Source: UMGS1279 sp045630265 (lineage in GTDB: Bacteria; Bacillota; Clostridia; Oscillospirales; Acutalibacteraceae). From it: 64,000 bases of DNA. This document shows positions 23,952-32,811 of this stretch, piece after piece. The translations under genes and the position numbers were made by a program. The notes beneath the pieces were generated by a model, which worked only from the letters and a program-made list of their open reading frames with translations, made no database searches and was not told where the DNA came from. Every line of letters begins with the position of its first letter. The first letter of the stretch is position 1. The stretch lies in contig JAZQSV010000064.1 in the NCBI GenBank assembly GCA_045630265.1, forward strand, positions 4,600-68,599, given 5' to 3'.

Positions 23952-23972
23952 AAAAATGAGGTGTTTTGAGTT

Positions 23973-24425
23973 ATGAAGATGAGCGACATTATAACTGCAA
24001 GGATTTTAGAGCTTTTGGAAGAGTCTGAAATGAATAGCGCAGAAATCCAACGCAACGAGCTTGCTTCCTTGGTGGGCTGCGTTCCAAGCCAGATAAATTA
24101 CGTTTTATCATCCCGCTTTACACCTGAGCACGGCTACGTAATAGAAAGTAGGCGTGGCGGCGGCGGTTTTATTAAAATTACAAGGGTAAATCTTAACCGC
24201 TCATCGGCGCTAATGCACATAATAAATTCGGTAGGGCAGTTTTTAGATCCCGCAACGGCAAGAATTATAATAGAAAACAGTGAAGAGGCTGAGCTTATTT
24301 CACCTGCTTCGGCAAATCTTATGCATGCTGCAATTTCTGGTACAGTGTTAAGACAAATACCGCCCGAATATAGAGACAGTTACCGCGCGGCGGTTATTAA
24401 GCAAATGTTGCTTGCTCAAATTTAA
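23973..24425 (+). CDS. ctsR: Transcriptional repressor CtsR
   Basis: A 150-residue dimeric heat-shock repressor. The winged HTH has the signature RNELASLVGCVPSQINYVLSSRF, and the wing motif RRGGGGFIKI is the glycine-rich temperature-sensing loop. The C-terminal half is the dimer domain recognised by McsB/ClpC. It is the first gene of ctsR-mcsA-mcsB-clpC, with its own predicted operator overlapping the promoter. Confidence 0.96.
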   Translation: MKMSDIITARILELLEESEMNSAEIQRNELASLVGCVPSQINYVLSSRFTPEHGYVIESRRGGGGFIKITRVNLNRSSALMHIINSVGQFLDPATARIIIENSEEAELISPASANLMHAAISGTVLRQIPPEYRDSYRAAVIKQMLLAQI

Positions 24426-24437
24426 AACCAAAAAAGC

Positions 24438-24467
24438 GCGGATTTTAGCTGTATTGCTAGGGTCCGC
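24438..24467 (+). other. Intercistronic hairpin between ctsR and mcsA
   Basis: GCGGA and TCCGC enclose a TAGC/GCTA inner stem. No T-run follows directly, so it is more likely an RNA-processing or stability element than a terminator. Confidence 0.45.
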
Positions 24468-24508
24468 TACTTTAGTCGAATTTTAAGTTTTTTTAAGGAG
24501 AAATGTAT

Positions 24509-24997
24509 ATGATGTGCGAAAAATGTGGCAAAAATCTTGCCACAACACATATAAAAAAAGTAATAAACGGTAGCGTTGAGGAGCATAGCTTGTGTAGTTT
24601 CTGTGCCGCAGAGCAGGGCTACGGAGTGATGGAGGATTTTAGTCTTTCTAATATGCTCAGTATGATGCTGGGGGGACACCCAAAGGGCGTTTCGGTTAGC
24701 AAAAAAAGGTGTACTGTTTGTGGCAGCACCTTTTCGGATATTGCCAAAAGCGGCAGGGTTGGTTGCGGTGAGTGTTATGAAACCTTTAAGGAAGAGTTGC
24801 TACCCTCACTTCAGCGTTTGCACGGCAGAGTAAAGCATATTGGAAAAACTCCTGAAAGTGAAGTAAAAGAGCAGACTTTGGAAGAAAAAATAATAAAGTT
24901 AAAGGAAAAATTAACTGATGCCGTACAAAACGAGGAGTTTGAAAAAGCGGCCGAAATCAGGGACGAAATTAAATCCTTAGAAAGGGAGAACGGCTGA
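24509..24997 (+). CDS. mcsA: McsA, activator of the McsB arginine kinase
   Basis: A 162-residue zinc protein. Four CxxC-type pairs are visible (CEKCG, CSFCA, CTVCG, CGECY), which would bind two zinc ions, followed by a C-terminal UVR coiled-coil motif (NEEFEKAAEIRDEIKSLE). It activates McsB and binds CtsR/ClpC. ATG 24509 is chosen because AAGGAG lies 8 nt upstream; ATG 24503 would be only 2 nt from it. mcsB starts one base after the stop. Confidence 0.93.
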   Translation: MMCEKCGKNLATTHIKKVINGSVEEHSLCSFCAAEQGYGVMEDFSLSNMLSMMLGGHPKGVSVSKKRCTVCGSTFSDIAKSGRVGCGECYETFKEELLPSLQRLHGRVKHIGKTPESEVKEQTLEEKIIKLKEKLTDAVQNEEFEKAAEIRDEIKSLERENG

Positions 24998-24998
24998 T

Positions 24999-26024
24999 AT
25001 GGGAGTTTGGTATAAAGAAAATTTAAATAAAGTTTCTTCGGTTATAAGTTCTCGAATTCGCCTTGCAAGAAACGTTGCTGGGATACCCTTTCCGCAAAAA
25101 ATGAACGATGCGCAAAAAACAGAGCTGCTGCAAAAATTTAAAGAAATTTTTGACGGTGCTAGGGTAGAGAGGGTCGGAACACTAAAATATTTTGACCTTG
25201 AAAGCATACCTAAGGAAGAACTTTTTGCAATGGTAGAAAGGCATACAATAAGCCCGGATTTTGCAAATGCTAACGGTAAGCGAGGTCTGGTTATAAGTGA
25301 GGATGAGAGCGTAAGTATTATGCTTTTGGAGGAGGACCACGTAAGAATTCAAGTGCTCCTCGGAGGGGAGAATTTGGAGTCTGCCTATGAAATAGCCAAA
25401 AGCACGGAAACACTTTTGGCTAAGGAAATAACCCTTGCTTTTAATAAAGAACTAGGATACTTAACGGGCTGTCCTACCAATTTAGGAACGGGACTCAGAG
25501 CTTCTGTTATGTTACATTTGCCGCTTTTAGAAAAGGCGGGGGCACTGTCAGAGCTGGGTTCCTCGGTTTCAAAAATAGGACTTACGGTTCGAGGAATGTA
25601 CGGCGAAAAGAGCAAGGCCGAAGCAGCTCTTTATCAGCTTTCCAACCAAGTAACGCTTGGTATTTCAGAAGAAACTGCTATAGAGAATTTAATCGCCATT
25701 ACAGCACAGATTGCTGCTAAAGAACAGGCGCTTTTAAAAGAAATAAAGAAAATAGACCTTGAGGATTTAGTTTTTAGAGCATTGGGCACACTAAGTTATG
25801 CAAGAAAAATTTCCAGTAGTGAAATGATGAAATCAATTTCCCTTATACGCCTTGGTCAGTTTGCGGGGATAATGGATTTTAAGGAACAAAATCTTCCAAT
25901 TCAGCTTTTAATCGAAACAAAACCGGCATTTTTGCAAAAAAACCACGGTAGAATGAATAGTGAGGATAGGGACGTTTTAAGGGCAAAACTAATAAGAGAA
26001 GCATTAAGCGGACAAATAAAGTGA
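24999..26024 (+). CDS. mcsB: Protein arginine kinase McsB
   Basis: Phosphorylates arginine residues to mark proteins for ClpCP. The 341 residues belong to the phosphagen kinase fold: SSRIRLARNVAG near the N-terminus, EDHVRIQVL, and CPTNLGTGLRASVMLHLP around the active site. The allosteric pArg-binding motif RDVLRA (RDxxRA) is intact near the C-terminus. Confidence 0.95.
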   Translation: MGVWYKENLNKVSSVISSRIRLARNVAGIPFPQKMNDAQKTELLQKFKEIFDGARVERVGTLKYFDLESIPKEELFAMVERHTISPDFANANGKRGLVISEDESVSIMLLEEDHVRIQVLLGGENLESAYEIAKSTETLLAKEITLAFNKELGYLTGCPTNLGTGLRASVMLHLPLLEKAGALSELGSSVSKIGLTVRGMYGEKSKAEAALYQLSNQVTLGISEETAIENLIAITAQIAAKEQALLKEIKKIDLEDLVFRALGTLSYARKISSSEMMKSISLIRLGQFAGIMDFKEQNLPIQLLIETKPAFLQKNHGRMNSEDRDVLRAKLIREALSGQIK

Positions 26025-26068
26025 ATTTAAAGATTTGCTACACCTTAAAAAGAAAGGAGCAGATATAA

Positions 26069-28519
26069 ATGAAATACAACTTTAATGGTTTCACAAATAA
26101 AGGTAATGCAGCGCTAAACGGCGCCATTACCGCCGCCGAAAATCTTGGACACACCTATATTGGCAGCGAGCATTTACTTCTTGGTATTTTGTCGGTAGAA
26201 GGTGGCGCGGCATATTTGGTTTTAAAGGAAAACGGCGTAACCAAGGAGGGGATTGAACAACTTTTAACCGAAACTGTCGGAAGAGGAGTTCCCACCCACC
26301 TTTCCCCCGAAAACTTTACACCAAGGGCAAAAAGAATAATTGAAAACGCCATTGCGGGCACAAGACAGCTTGGCAACCAGTTTGTAGGCACCGAGCATAT
26401 TTTAATAGGTATTTTGGGCGAGGGCGACAACTACGCAATCAGATTTTTAAACGAGCTTTCGGTTGATGTAGCAATGCTCACAAACAAGGTTTTGGAAATC
26501 TTAGGAATTTCTGAACAAATGCAAAGTGGTGAGCTTGGTGCTTCAGAAACCCCAAAAAAATCAGCTCAGAAGAAGGGCAGCAAAACTGTAGATAAATACG
26601 GGCACGACCTTACTGCCGACGCCAAGGCCAAAAAGCTTGACCCCGTTATTGGCAGGGCAGAGGAAATAGAAAGGGTTATTCAAATCCTTTGCCGCCGCAC
26701 AAAAAATAACCCCTGCCTTATAGGCGAGCCGGGAGTTGGTAAGACCGCCGTTGTGGAGGGTCTTGCTCAGCGTATAGCTGATGGAGATATTCCCGACCTG
26801 CTTAAAAATAAAAGGGTAGTGGCATTGGACCTTACGGGTATGGTTGCGGGCGCAAAATACAGGGGAGATTTTGAGGAACGCATCAAGGCGGTTATTGACG
26901 AGGTGGGTAGAAGCGATGATATAGTGCTCTTTATTGATGAGGTGCATACCATTGTAGGCGCCGGCTCGGCCGAGGGCTCTACCGATGCGGCAAATATTCT
27001 AAAGCCCTACCTTGCCCGCGGTGAGCTTCAGGTTATAGGTGCAACCACACTTTCAGAGTACAGAAAAAATATTGAAAAGGATTCTGCCCTTGAAAGACGT
27101 TTTCAGCCGGTGAGCGTAGGCGAGCCGAATGAGGCAGACAGTATAGAAATAATAAAAGGGCTCCGCAGTAGGTATGAGGCGCACCATAACGTAAAGTTCA
27201 CCGATGGGGCGGTAATAGCTGCAGTAAAACTGTCGGCCAGGTATATAAACGATAGATTTTTGCCCGACAAAGCAATAGATTTAATAGACGAGGCGGGCTC
27301 GCGCGCGCGTCTTGAAAAGGCAACCGAGCCAAAGGAAATTAAGGAGCTGGAGGACAAAATAAAGGAAATAGCCGAGGAAAAAACAAGCTATATCAACTCC
27401 CAAAATTTTGAAAAGGCGGCCGAGCTTAGGGATAATGAGAAGAAACTAACGCTAGAGCTGGACCAAATGAAAAATGCTTGGCAGGATAAGCAAAAGGAAA
27501 GCGAAAAAACCGTTACCGAGACAGATATTGCTGAAATAATATCTAAATGGACGGGAATCCCGGTAAAGGAGCTTTCGGAAGAGGAGAGCGAGCGCCTTAT
27601 TAAAATGGAAGAGGTGCTTCATAAAAGAATTATAGGTCAAAACGAGGCGGTTACGGCAGTTTCAAAGGCCATTCGTAGGGGCAGGGTCGGTCTTAAAGAC
27701 CCCAAAAGGACTATTGGCTCCTTCATATTCTTAGGTCCTACAGGTGTCGGCAAAACCGAGCTTTGTAAAGCACTGGCCGAAGCCATGTTCGGTAGTGAAA
27801 ATGCTATGATACGGCTGGATATGTCGGAGTATATGGAAAAGCATACCGTTTCCCGTATTGTTGGCTCGCCACCCGGATATGTGGGCTTTGAAGAGGGCGG
27901 TCAGCTTACAGAAAAGGTAAGAAGAAAGCCCTATTCGGTAATCCTTTTCGATGAAATTGAAAAGGCCCATCCCGACGTTTTCAATATTCTGCTCCAAATT
28001 TTGGAGGACGGAATTTTAACCGATTCGCAGGGCAGAAAGGTTGACTTTAAAAACACCGTTATTATAATGACCTCCAATATCGGCGCCCGCCTTATAACCG
28101 ACAAAAAGGTTTCGTTTGGATTCACTCCCGAGGGGGGAGATGCCGAGGAAAAGGATATAAAGGAAAAGGTTTTAAACGAACTTAAAAACCACTTCCGCCC
28201 CGAATTTTTAAACCGCGTGGACGATACGGTTGTTTTTACAAAGCTCAGTAAAGATGATATTGAAAAAATCGCCGAAAATATGCTTTTAGGACTTAAAGAG
28301 CGTCTTTCAGAGCTTGAAATAGAGGCCGAATTTAGGAAGGAGGCCGTTTCTGCCATAGCAGACGCGGGCTTCGATAAGGTCTATGGCGCAAGGCCGCTTC
28401 GCCGCGCAATACAGTCGAAAATTGAAGACCCTATCAGTGAAAAAATCCTTGACGGCAGTATAAAAAAAGGCGGCAAGCTTATTTGCAACTATGAAAATGA
28501 TGAGTTTGTGTTTAGGTAA
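26069..28519 (+). CDS. clpC: ATP-dependent Clp protease ATPase ClpC
   Basis: An 816-residue Hsp100 unfoldase. In order: a double Clp_N domain (1-150), AAA-1 with Walker A GEPGVGKTAVVEG (about 218), a UVR-containing middle domain (INSQNFEKAAELRDNEKKL, about 445), AAA-2 with GPTGVGKTELCKAL (about 555), and a small C-terminal D2 domain. It feeds McsB-phosphorylated proteins to ClpP, whose gene is not in the window. AAAGGAG precedes the ATG. Expression should follow CtsR control. Confidence 0.97.
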   Translation: MKYNFNGFTNKGNAALNGAITAAENLGHTYIGSEHLLLGILSVEGGAAYLVLKENGVTKEGIEQLLTETVGRGVPTHLSPENFTPRAKRIIENAIAGTRQLGNQFVGTEHILIGILGEGDNYAIRFLNELSVDVAMLTNKVLEILGISEQMQSGELGASETPKKSAQKKGSKTVDKYGHDLTADAKAKKLDPVIGRAEEIERVIQILCRRTKNNPCLIGEPGVGKTAVVEGLAQRIADGDIPDLLKNKRVVALDLTGMVAGAKYRGDFEERIKAVIDEVGRSDDIVLFIDEVHTIVGAGSAEGSTDAANILKPYLARGELQVIGATTLSEYRKNIEKDSALERRFQPVSVGEPNEADSIEIIKGLRSRYEAHHNVKFTDGAVIAAVKLSARYINDRFLPDKAIDLIDEAGSRARLEKATEPKEIKELEDKIKEIAEEKTSYINSQNFEKAAELRDNEKKLTLELDQMKNAWQDKQKESEKTVTETDIAEIISKWTGIPVKELSEEESERLIKMEEVLHKRIIGQNEAVTAVSKAIRRGRVGLKDPKRTIGSFIFLGPTGVGKTELCKALAEAMFGSENAMIRLDMSEYMEKHTVSRIVGSPPGYVGFEEGGQLTEKVRRKPYSVILFDEIEKAHPDVFNILLQILEDGILTDSQGRKVDFKNTVIIMTSNIGARLITDKKVSFGFTPEGGDAEEKDIKEKVLNELKNHFRPEFLNRVDDTVVFTKLSKDDIEKIAENMLLGLKERLSELEIEAEFRKEAVSAIADAGFDKVYGARPLRRAIQSKIEDPISEKILDGSIKKGGKLICNYENDEFVFR

Positions 28520-28542
28520 ACAAAATAGTATCTATTGAGCCA

Positions 28543-28580
28543 TAAAAACGCCCCACTAAGCTATTTGCTTAGTGGCGCGT
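28543..28580. terminator. Terminator between clpC and the P-type ATPase
   Basis: A hairpin CGCC-CACTAAGC/GCTTAGTG-GCG with one bulge; TTTTT follows on the minus strand, so it mainly ends the ATPase transcript and may also end clpC. Confidence 0.8.
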
Positions 28581-28607
28581 TATCATATATTTTAGTCTAT
28601 CTAAAAC

Positions 28608-31238
28608 TTAGTGCTTTTTATGCTTAATAAGGCCCAAAGCTTTGGAAAGCTCCATAACCACAAAGGGTACTAAAACAAGTCCAATTGCGATTAGATAAAG
28701 CTTAGCAGGGAGATAGATAAGACCAAAAATTGTGTTAAGGCCGGGAACAAAGAGCACCAAAATCATAAGCAGGGTGGAGGCAAGTGCCGCACCGTTAAGA
28801 TTTTTGTTGCTGAAAGGCCCAATTTTAAATAGCGAGCGTTCGCTACGCATATTGTAGGCCTGGACTATCTGGCAGAAGGCAAGAACAAAGAATGCCATTG
28901 TTTCACCTGCGGCAAGAGAGTTTGCACCGGGAACAAGTGTCTTACCAAGGAAGTAGGCAACAAGGGTAAGAAGAGCAAACATTGCGCCTTGAAGCACAAC
29001 TCTAACGCCAAGACCGTGTGCGAAAATGCCCTCGTTCTTCGGCTTGGGCTTTCTATCCATAATGTCGTCCTCAACCGGTTCCATACCAAGGGCTATAGCA
29101 GGCAGTGAGTCGGTAACAAGGTTTATCCAAAGAAGTTGCATGGAAAGTAGCGGGCTTTCACCAAAAATAAGCATTGCAAAGAATACCGTAAATACTTCAC
29201 CAATGTTTGTTCCAAGTAGGAAACCTACAACCTTACGGATATTGGCGTAGATGCCGCGACCCTCTCTAACTGCGTCAACAATGGTTGCAAAGTTATCGTC
29301 GGTAAGGGTCATATCGGCGGCGCCTTTAGCAACGTCGGTACCTGTAATGCCCATAGCGCAACCAATGTCGGCCGCTTTAAGTGCGGGGGCATCATTAACA
29401 CCATCACCCGTCATAGAAACAACCTGACCTTTTCTTTGCCATGCCTTAACTATGCGGATTTTATTTTCAGGAGAAACACGGGCGTAAACCGAAATTTCGG
29501 TAATAACCTTATCAAATTCCTCGTCGGTCATTTGGTCAAGCTCAGTGCCTGTAATGGCTCTGTCGCCATCCTCAAAAATGCCAAGCTCTTTAGCAATAGC
29601 AGAGGCGGTAACAACGTGGTCGCCCGTAATCATAACCGCTTTAATACCTGCCCTCTTACAAAGCTTAACGGCTTCCTTTGCTTCGGGGCGGGGCGGGTCA
29701 ATCATACCAACAAGACCCATAAAGGTAAGACCGTTTTCAATATCCTCGGAGGTAAGTGTTTCGGGGATGGCGTCAATTTCCTTAAAGCCAACCGCCAAAA
29801 CGCGAAGAGCGTCGCTGCTCATTTCCTCGGTAACCCTTTTTGCGGTTTCAAGGTTGCCTGCGGTGCATCTTTCTGACATTACGTCAAAGGCGCCCTTAAC
29901 AATAACAATAAGCTTACCGTCAATTTTGTTTATGGTCGACATAAGCTTTCTGTCCGAATCAAAGGGGATACTGCCAAGGCGGGGGAACTGGTCGTTAAGG
30001 TCTTGCTTTTCAAAACCGTTTTTATGGGATGCTACAACAATAGCGGTTTCGGTGGGGTCGCCTATATGCTGTTCGCCCTCTTCGGTGAAGTTAACCGAGC
30101 CGTCGCAGCAAAGGGTAGCGTAGTTTAGCAGTTTTCTGATTTCTTCGCTATTTTCGGAAGAAATTTCTTCTGTAGCGTCTTTGCCGTCAACAAATGCCTT
30201 AACAAGTGTCATTTGGTTAAGGGTAAGTGTACCCGTTTTATCGGAGCAGATTATAGATGCGCTTCCCAAGGTTTCAACGGCGGGAAGACGGCGGATAAGA
30301 GCATTTTTCTTAACCATACGCTGAACACCGATAGAAAGAACAATGGTAACAATAACGGGCAGACCCTCAGGGATTGCCGAAACTGCAAGAGATACGGCAA
30401 CCATAAAGATTTCCATAGGGGGAATTTTATCAATAAGGCCAACAATAAATACAATAGCGCAAGCAGCAAGAGCCAAAATACCAAGGTATTTACCAAGCTG
30501 AGCCAGTTTTTGTTGTAAGGGGGTCTGACCCTCATCCTCGCCCTCTAAAAGGCCTGCAATTTTACCCATCTCGGTATCCATACCGGTACCGGTTACAACC
30601 GCCACTGCGTTACCGTAGGTAATGCTACAACCCGAAAATACCATATTGGTGCGGTCGCCTATAGGCGCATCCTCGGCTACGTCGGCATTTGCATCCTTTT
30701 CGGAGGGGACAGATTCGCCGGTAAGGGCAGATTCCTCACTTTTTAAACTTGTGCTTGAAAGAAGTCTTGCATCGGCCGGAACAAAGTCGCCCGCTTCAAG
30801 CACAATAATGTCGCCCGGAACAAGCTCTGTGGCCTGAATTACCTTTTCTTCGCCGCCACGAATAACCCTTGCGTGAGGGGCCGACATATTTTTAAGCGCA
30901 TCAAGTGCCTTTTCGGCCTTGCTTTCCTGCATAACACCCATAATTGCGTTAATTATAACAATTAAAAGTATAAGACCGGGTTCGAAAAATTCTTTAGGAT
31001 TTCTTTCAACGCAGGCAATGACAAAGGAGATAATTGCCGCAATTATAAGGATTAAAATCATTACGTCCTTAAATTGGTCGATAAAACGCTGGAAGTTTGT
31101 TTTCTTTTTCTTTTCGCGAAGACGGTTTTCGCCATATTTGGCCAGACGCTCAGAAACCTCATTCACCGCAAGACCTGTCCTAGGGTCGGTGCTAAGAGCT
31201 GCCAAAACATCCTCGGCTTTTTGGGAGTGGAATAGCAT
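28608..31238 (-). CDS. P-type cation ATPase, Ca2+/Mn2+ type (P2A)
   Basis: An 876-residue ATP-driven cation exporter of the SERCA/PMR1-like group. Visible: N-terminal cation_ATPase_N domain, TGES of the actuator domain (LTGESVPSEK), PEGLP in M4, the phosphorylation site DKTGTLT (Asp333), TGDGVNDAPALK of the hinge, and NLVTDSLPAIALG in M6 with the second-site ligands. Homology alone would say calcium; PMR1-type pumps also carry Mn2+. The leader holds a yybP-ykoY manganese riboswitch, so Mn2+ export is the better reading. AAGGAGG precedes the ATG. Confidence 0.93.
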   Translation of the reverse strand: MLFHSQKAEDVLAALSTDPRTGLAVNEVSERLAKYGENRLREKKKKTNFQRFIDQFKDVMILILIIAAIISFVIACVERNPKEFFEPGLILLIVIINAIMGVMQESKAEKALDALKNMSAPHARVIRGGEEKVIQATELVPGDIIVLEAGDFVPADARLLSSTSLKSEESALTGESVPSEKDANADVAEDAPIGDRTNMVFSGCSITYGNAVAVVTGTGMDTEMGKIAGLLEGEDEGQTPLQQKLAQLGKYLGILALAACAIVFIVGLIDKIPPMEIFMVAVSLAVSAIPEGLPVIVTIVLSIGVQRMVKKNALIRRLPAVETLGSASIICSDKTGTLTLNQMTLVKAFVDGKDATEEISSENSEEIRKLLNYATLCCDGSVNFTEEGEQHIGDPTETAIVVASHKNGFEKQDLNDQFPRLGSIPFDSDRKLMSTINKIDGKLIVIVKGAFDVMSERCTAGNLETAKRVTEEMSSDALRVLAVGFKEIDAIPETLTSEDIENGLTFMGLVGMIDPPRPEAKEAVKLCKRAGIKAVMITGDHVVTASAIAKELGIFEDGDRAITGTELDQMTDEEFDKVITEISVYARVSPENKIRIVKAWQRKGQVVSMTGDGVNDAPALKAADIGCAMGITGTDVAKGAADMTLTDDNFATIVDAVREGRGIYANIRKVVGFLLGTNIGEVFTVFFAMLIFGESPLLSMQLLWINLVTDSLPAIALGMEPVEDDIMDRKPKPKNEGIFAHGLGVRVVLQGAMFALLTLVAYFLGKTLVPGANSLAAGETMAFFVLAFCQIVQAYNMRSERSLFKIGPFSNKNLNGAALASTLLMILVLFVPGLNTIFGLIYLPAKLYLIAIGLVLVPFVVMELSKALGLIKHKKH

Positions 31239-31312
31239 AAAATTCCTCCTTATTTTAAAGTTATAAAGTGTAGCCGCTTCTTTTATTTATTATAACCACA
31301 AGGGCTTAAAAT

Positions 31313-31425
31313 AAAAAACAGACCTATCCGCCACCGGCAGATAAGTCTGGTCATTTAAGACTGAGCCAGGAAAAATCCACGATGTTGACCCCGTCACACA
31401 AAAGTGCCGACTACTCCCTTATTAA
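31313..31425 (-). promoter_or_regulatory. yybP-ykoY manganese riboswitch with intrinsic terminator
   Basis: The minus-strand leader contains the conserved aptamer landmarks AAGGGAGTAG at its 5' end, GGTCAACAT in the middle, then CTGGCTCAG and CCAGACTTA. The 3' part folds as a 14-bp terminator stem (31319-31349; CAGACTTATCTGCC pairing fully, with two G-U) followed by TTTTTT (31313-31318). In this class Mn2+ binding favours read-through, so the downstream pump would be induced by high Mn2+. Recognised by eye; a covariance search would settle it. Confidence 0.85.
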
Positions 31426-31429
31426 ATTC

Positions 31430-31458
31430 ATTATAGCAAATTCGTTTATTTATTTCAA
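31430..31458 (-). promoter_or_regulatory. Promoter of the riboswitch-ATPase transcript
   Basis: On the minus strand TTGAAA (31453-31458), 17-bp spacer, TATAAT (31430-31435), placing the transcription start within a few bases of the aptamer's 5' end. Confidence 0.8.
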
Positions 31459-31501
31459 TAGTATTTTACCAATTTTTTGCAGTGATATATTGTTGCCAAA
31501 G

Positions 31502-31750
31502 TTACTCTCCTTTATATTTTTTTCTTGTGGCAAGTCCGCCACGAATGTGCCGTTCGCTTTTATTTTTTTCAAGCACCTTTTGCACGTCAAAATAAAGCCC
31601 TTTATTCTGGCGCTGCAAACGCTTGGTAACGTCTTTATGTACGGTGGATTTACTTATCTTAAAAACCTTAGCGGTTGCCCGCACAGTGGCTCCCGTATCT
31701 ATTATATATTCGCCCAAAATTTCCGCTCTATCTTTAGAAAAGCTTCTCAT
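31502..31750 (-). CDS. spoIIID: Sporulation transcriptional regulator SpoIIID
   Basis: An 82-residue mother-cell DNA-binding protein (the usual length is 83-93). The HTH with VRATAKVFKISKSTVHKDV and the downstream basic GGLATRKKYKGE tail are the family hallmarks. It modulates sigma-E and sigma-K genes in sporulation. The start is ATG 31750 with AGGAG 9 nt upstream; a TTG three codons earlier is less likely. A sigma-E-like promoter lies upstream, as expected for this gene. Confidence 0.94.
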   Translation of the reverse strand: MRSFSKDRAEILGEYIIDTGATVRATAKVFKISKSTVHKDVTKRLQRQNKGLYFDVQKVLEKNKSERHIRGGLATRKKYKGE

Positions 31751-31774
31751 TGTAATCAACTCCTACTATAGTTA

Positions 31775-31803
31775 ACTATATGAAGAGAAGCTTTAGAATA
31801 TGA
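31775..31803 (-). promoter_or_regulatory. Sigma-E-type promoter of spoIIID
   Basis: On the minus strand TCATATT (31797-31803), 14-bp spacer, CATATAGT (31775-31782), against a Bacillus sigma-E consensus of about KMATATT-N13-15-CATACAnT (7 of 8 in the -10). spoIIID is a sigma-E gene in Bacillus. No good sigma-A promoter is seen. Confidence 0.6.
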
Positions 31804-31859
31804 GTTTTAAGAAAAGCCAAAGAAGGGTAGCTGAAATGCGTCTTTGATTTAACCTTTGC

Positions 31860-31888
31860 TTGACTTAAAATTAAAATAAAGTTATAAT
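31860..31888 (+). promoter_or_regulatory. rsmI promoter
   Basis: TTGACT (31860-31865), 17-bp A/T spacer, TATAAT (31883-31888). Confidence 0.8.
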
Positions 31889-31919
31889 ATAGGGGAAATT
31901 TAGTAAAGGAACAAAAGCT

Positions 31920-32747
31920 ATGTCAGGTATTTTATATATTGTAGGCACTCCTATTGGTAATTTGGGTGATTTTTCGCCCCGAGCAATAGAAACCTTAAAG
32001 TCGGTTGATTTTATTGCCGCTGAGGATACAAGGGTCACTATAAAGCTACTAAATAAATTCGAAATAAATACCCCAATGGTAAGCTACCACGAGCATAACC
32101 ACAAAAGCCGCGACCAGGGTATTGTAGACCGCCTTTTAGCGGGGGAAAGCTGTGCGCTGGTTACCGATGCGGGTATGCCCGCCGTTTCCGACCCGGGGGA
32201 GGATTTAGTCCGCCTTGCCCACCAAAACGGGGTTACCGTTTGCTCGGTGCCGGGACCCAGTGCAGTTATAACTGCGCTTGCTCTTTCGGGTATGCCAAGC
32301 GGTAGGTTTAGCTTTGAGGGCTTTTTGTCCACCGCTAAAATAAGTAGAAAAGAGCATTTAGAAAGCGTTAAGGACGACCCCCGAACACTAATTTTCTACG
32401 AGGCACCCCATAAGCTTCAGTCTACCCTTAAAAGTATGCTAGAGGTTTTTGGGGATAGAAAAATTGCCCTTTGTAAGGAGCTTACCAAGCTACACGAAAC
32501 GGTGATGCACACAACCTTTACTGCAGCCATAAAATATTTCGAAGAAATTCCACCTAAGGGCGAATACGTTTTAATTGTATCGGGCGCAGAGGAAAAAATA
32601 AGTACCGAAATAACTCTGGAACAAGCGGTAGAGTTTGCCAAAGAGCGGATGAAGGAGGGCAACCCACCATCCCTTGCCGCCAAGCTCGCCGCCAGCTATA
32701 GCGGCCACAAAAAGAGCGATATTTATAAAGCGCTGATGGAAGCGTGA
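31920..32747 (+). CDS. rsmI: 16S rRNA 2'-O-methyltransferase RsmI
   Basis: Methylates the ribose of C1402 in 16S rRNA with SAM. The 275 residues belong to the SpoU-independent tetrapyrrole-methylase fold: YIVGTPIGNLGDFSPRA at the N-terminus, AAEDTR, the SAM loop VTDAGMPAVSDPG, and PGPSAVITALALSG are diagnostic. AAAGGA precedes the ATG. Confidence 0.97.
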   Translation: MSGILYIVGTPIGNLGDFSPRAIETLKSVDFIAAEDTRVTIKLLNKFEINTPMVSYHEHNHKSRDQGIVDRLLAGESCALVTDAGMPAVSDPGEDLVRLAHQNGVTVCSVPGPSAVITALALSGMPSGRFSFEGFLSTAKISRKEHLESVKDDPRTLIFYEAPHKLQSTLKSMLEVFGDRKIALCKELTKLHETVMHTTFTAAIKYFEEIPPKGEYVLIVSGAEEKISTEITLEQAVEFAKERMKEGNPPSLAAKLAASYSGHKKSDIYKALMEA

Positions 32748-32750
32748 TAG

Positions 32751-32793
32751 AAATAAACCCCTTACTCATTGAAATAGAGTAAGGGGTTTATTT
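32751..32793. terminator. Bidirectional terminator between rsmI and recR
   Basis: A perfect 17-bp stem (AAATAAACCCCTTACTC and complement) with a 9-nt loop; usable in both directions. Confidence 0.9.
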
Positions 32794-32811
32794 AGTTGGT
32801 TTTATCTAATT

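Noticed and set aside
31739..31794. RNA hairpin (10-bp stem AAAGCTTCTC/GAGAAGCTTT) that could hide the spoIIID ribosome site
   Set aside because: The upstream arm falls in the spacer of the predicted sigma-E promoter, so it would not be in the mRNA if that promoter is used.
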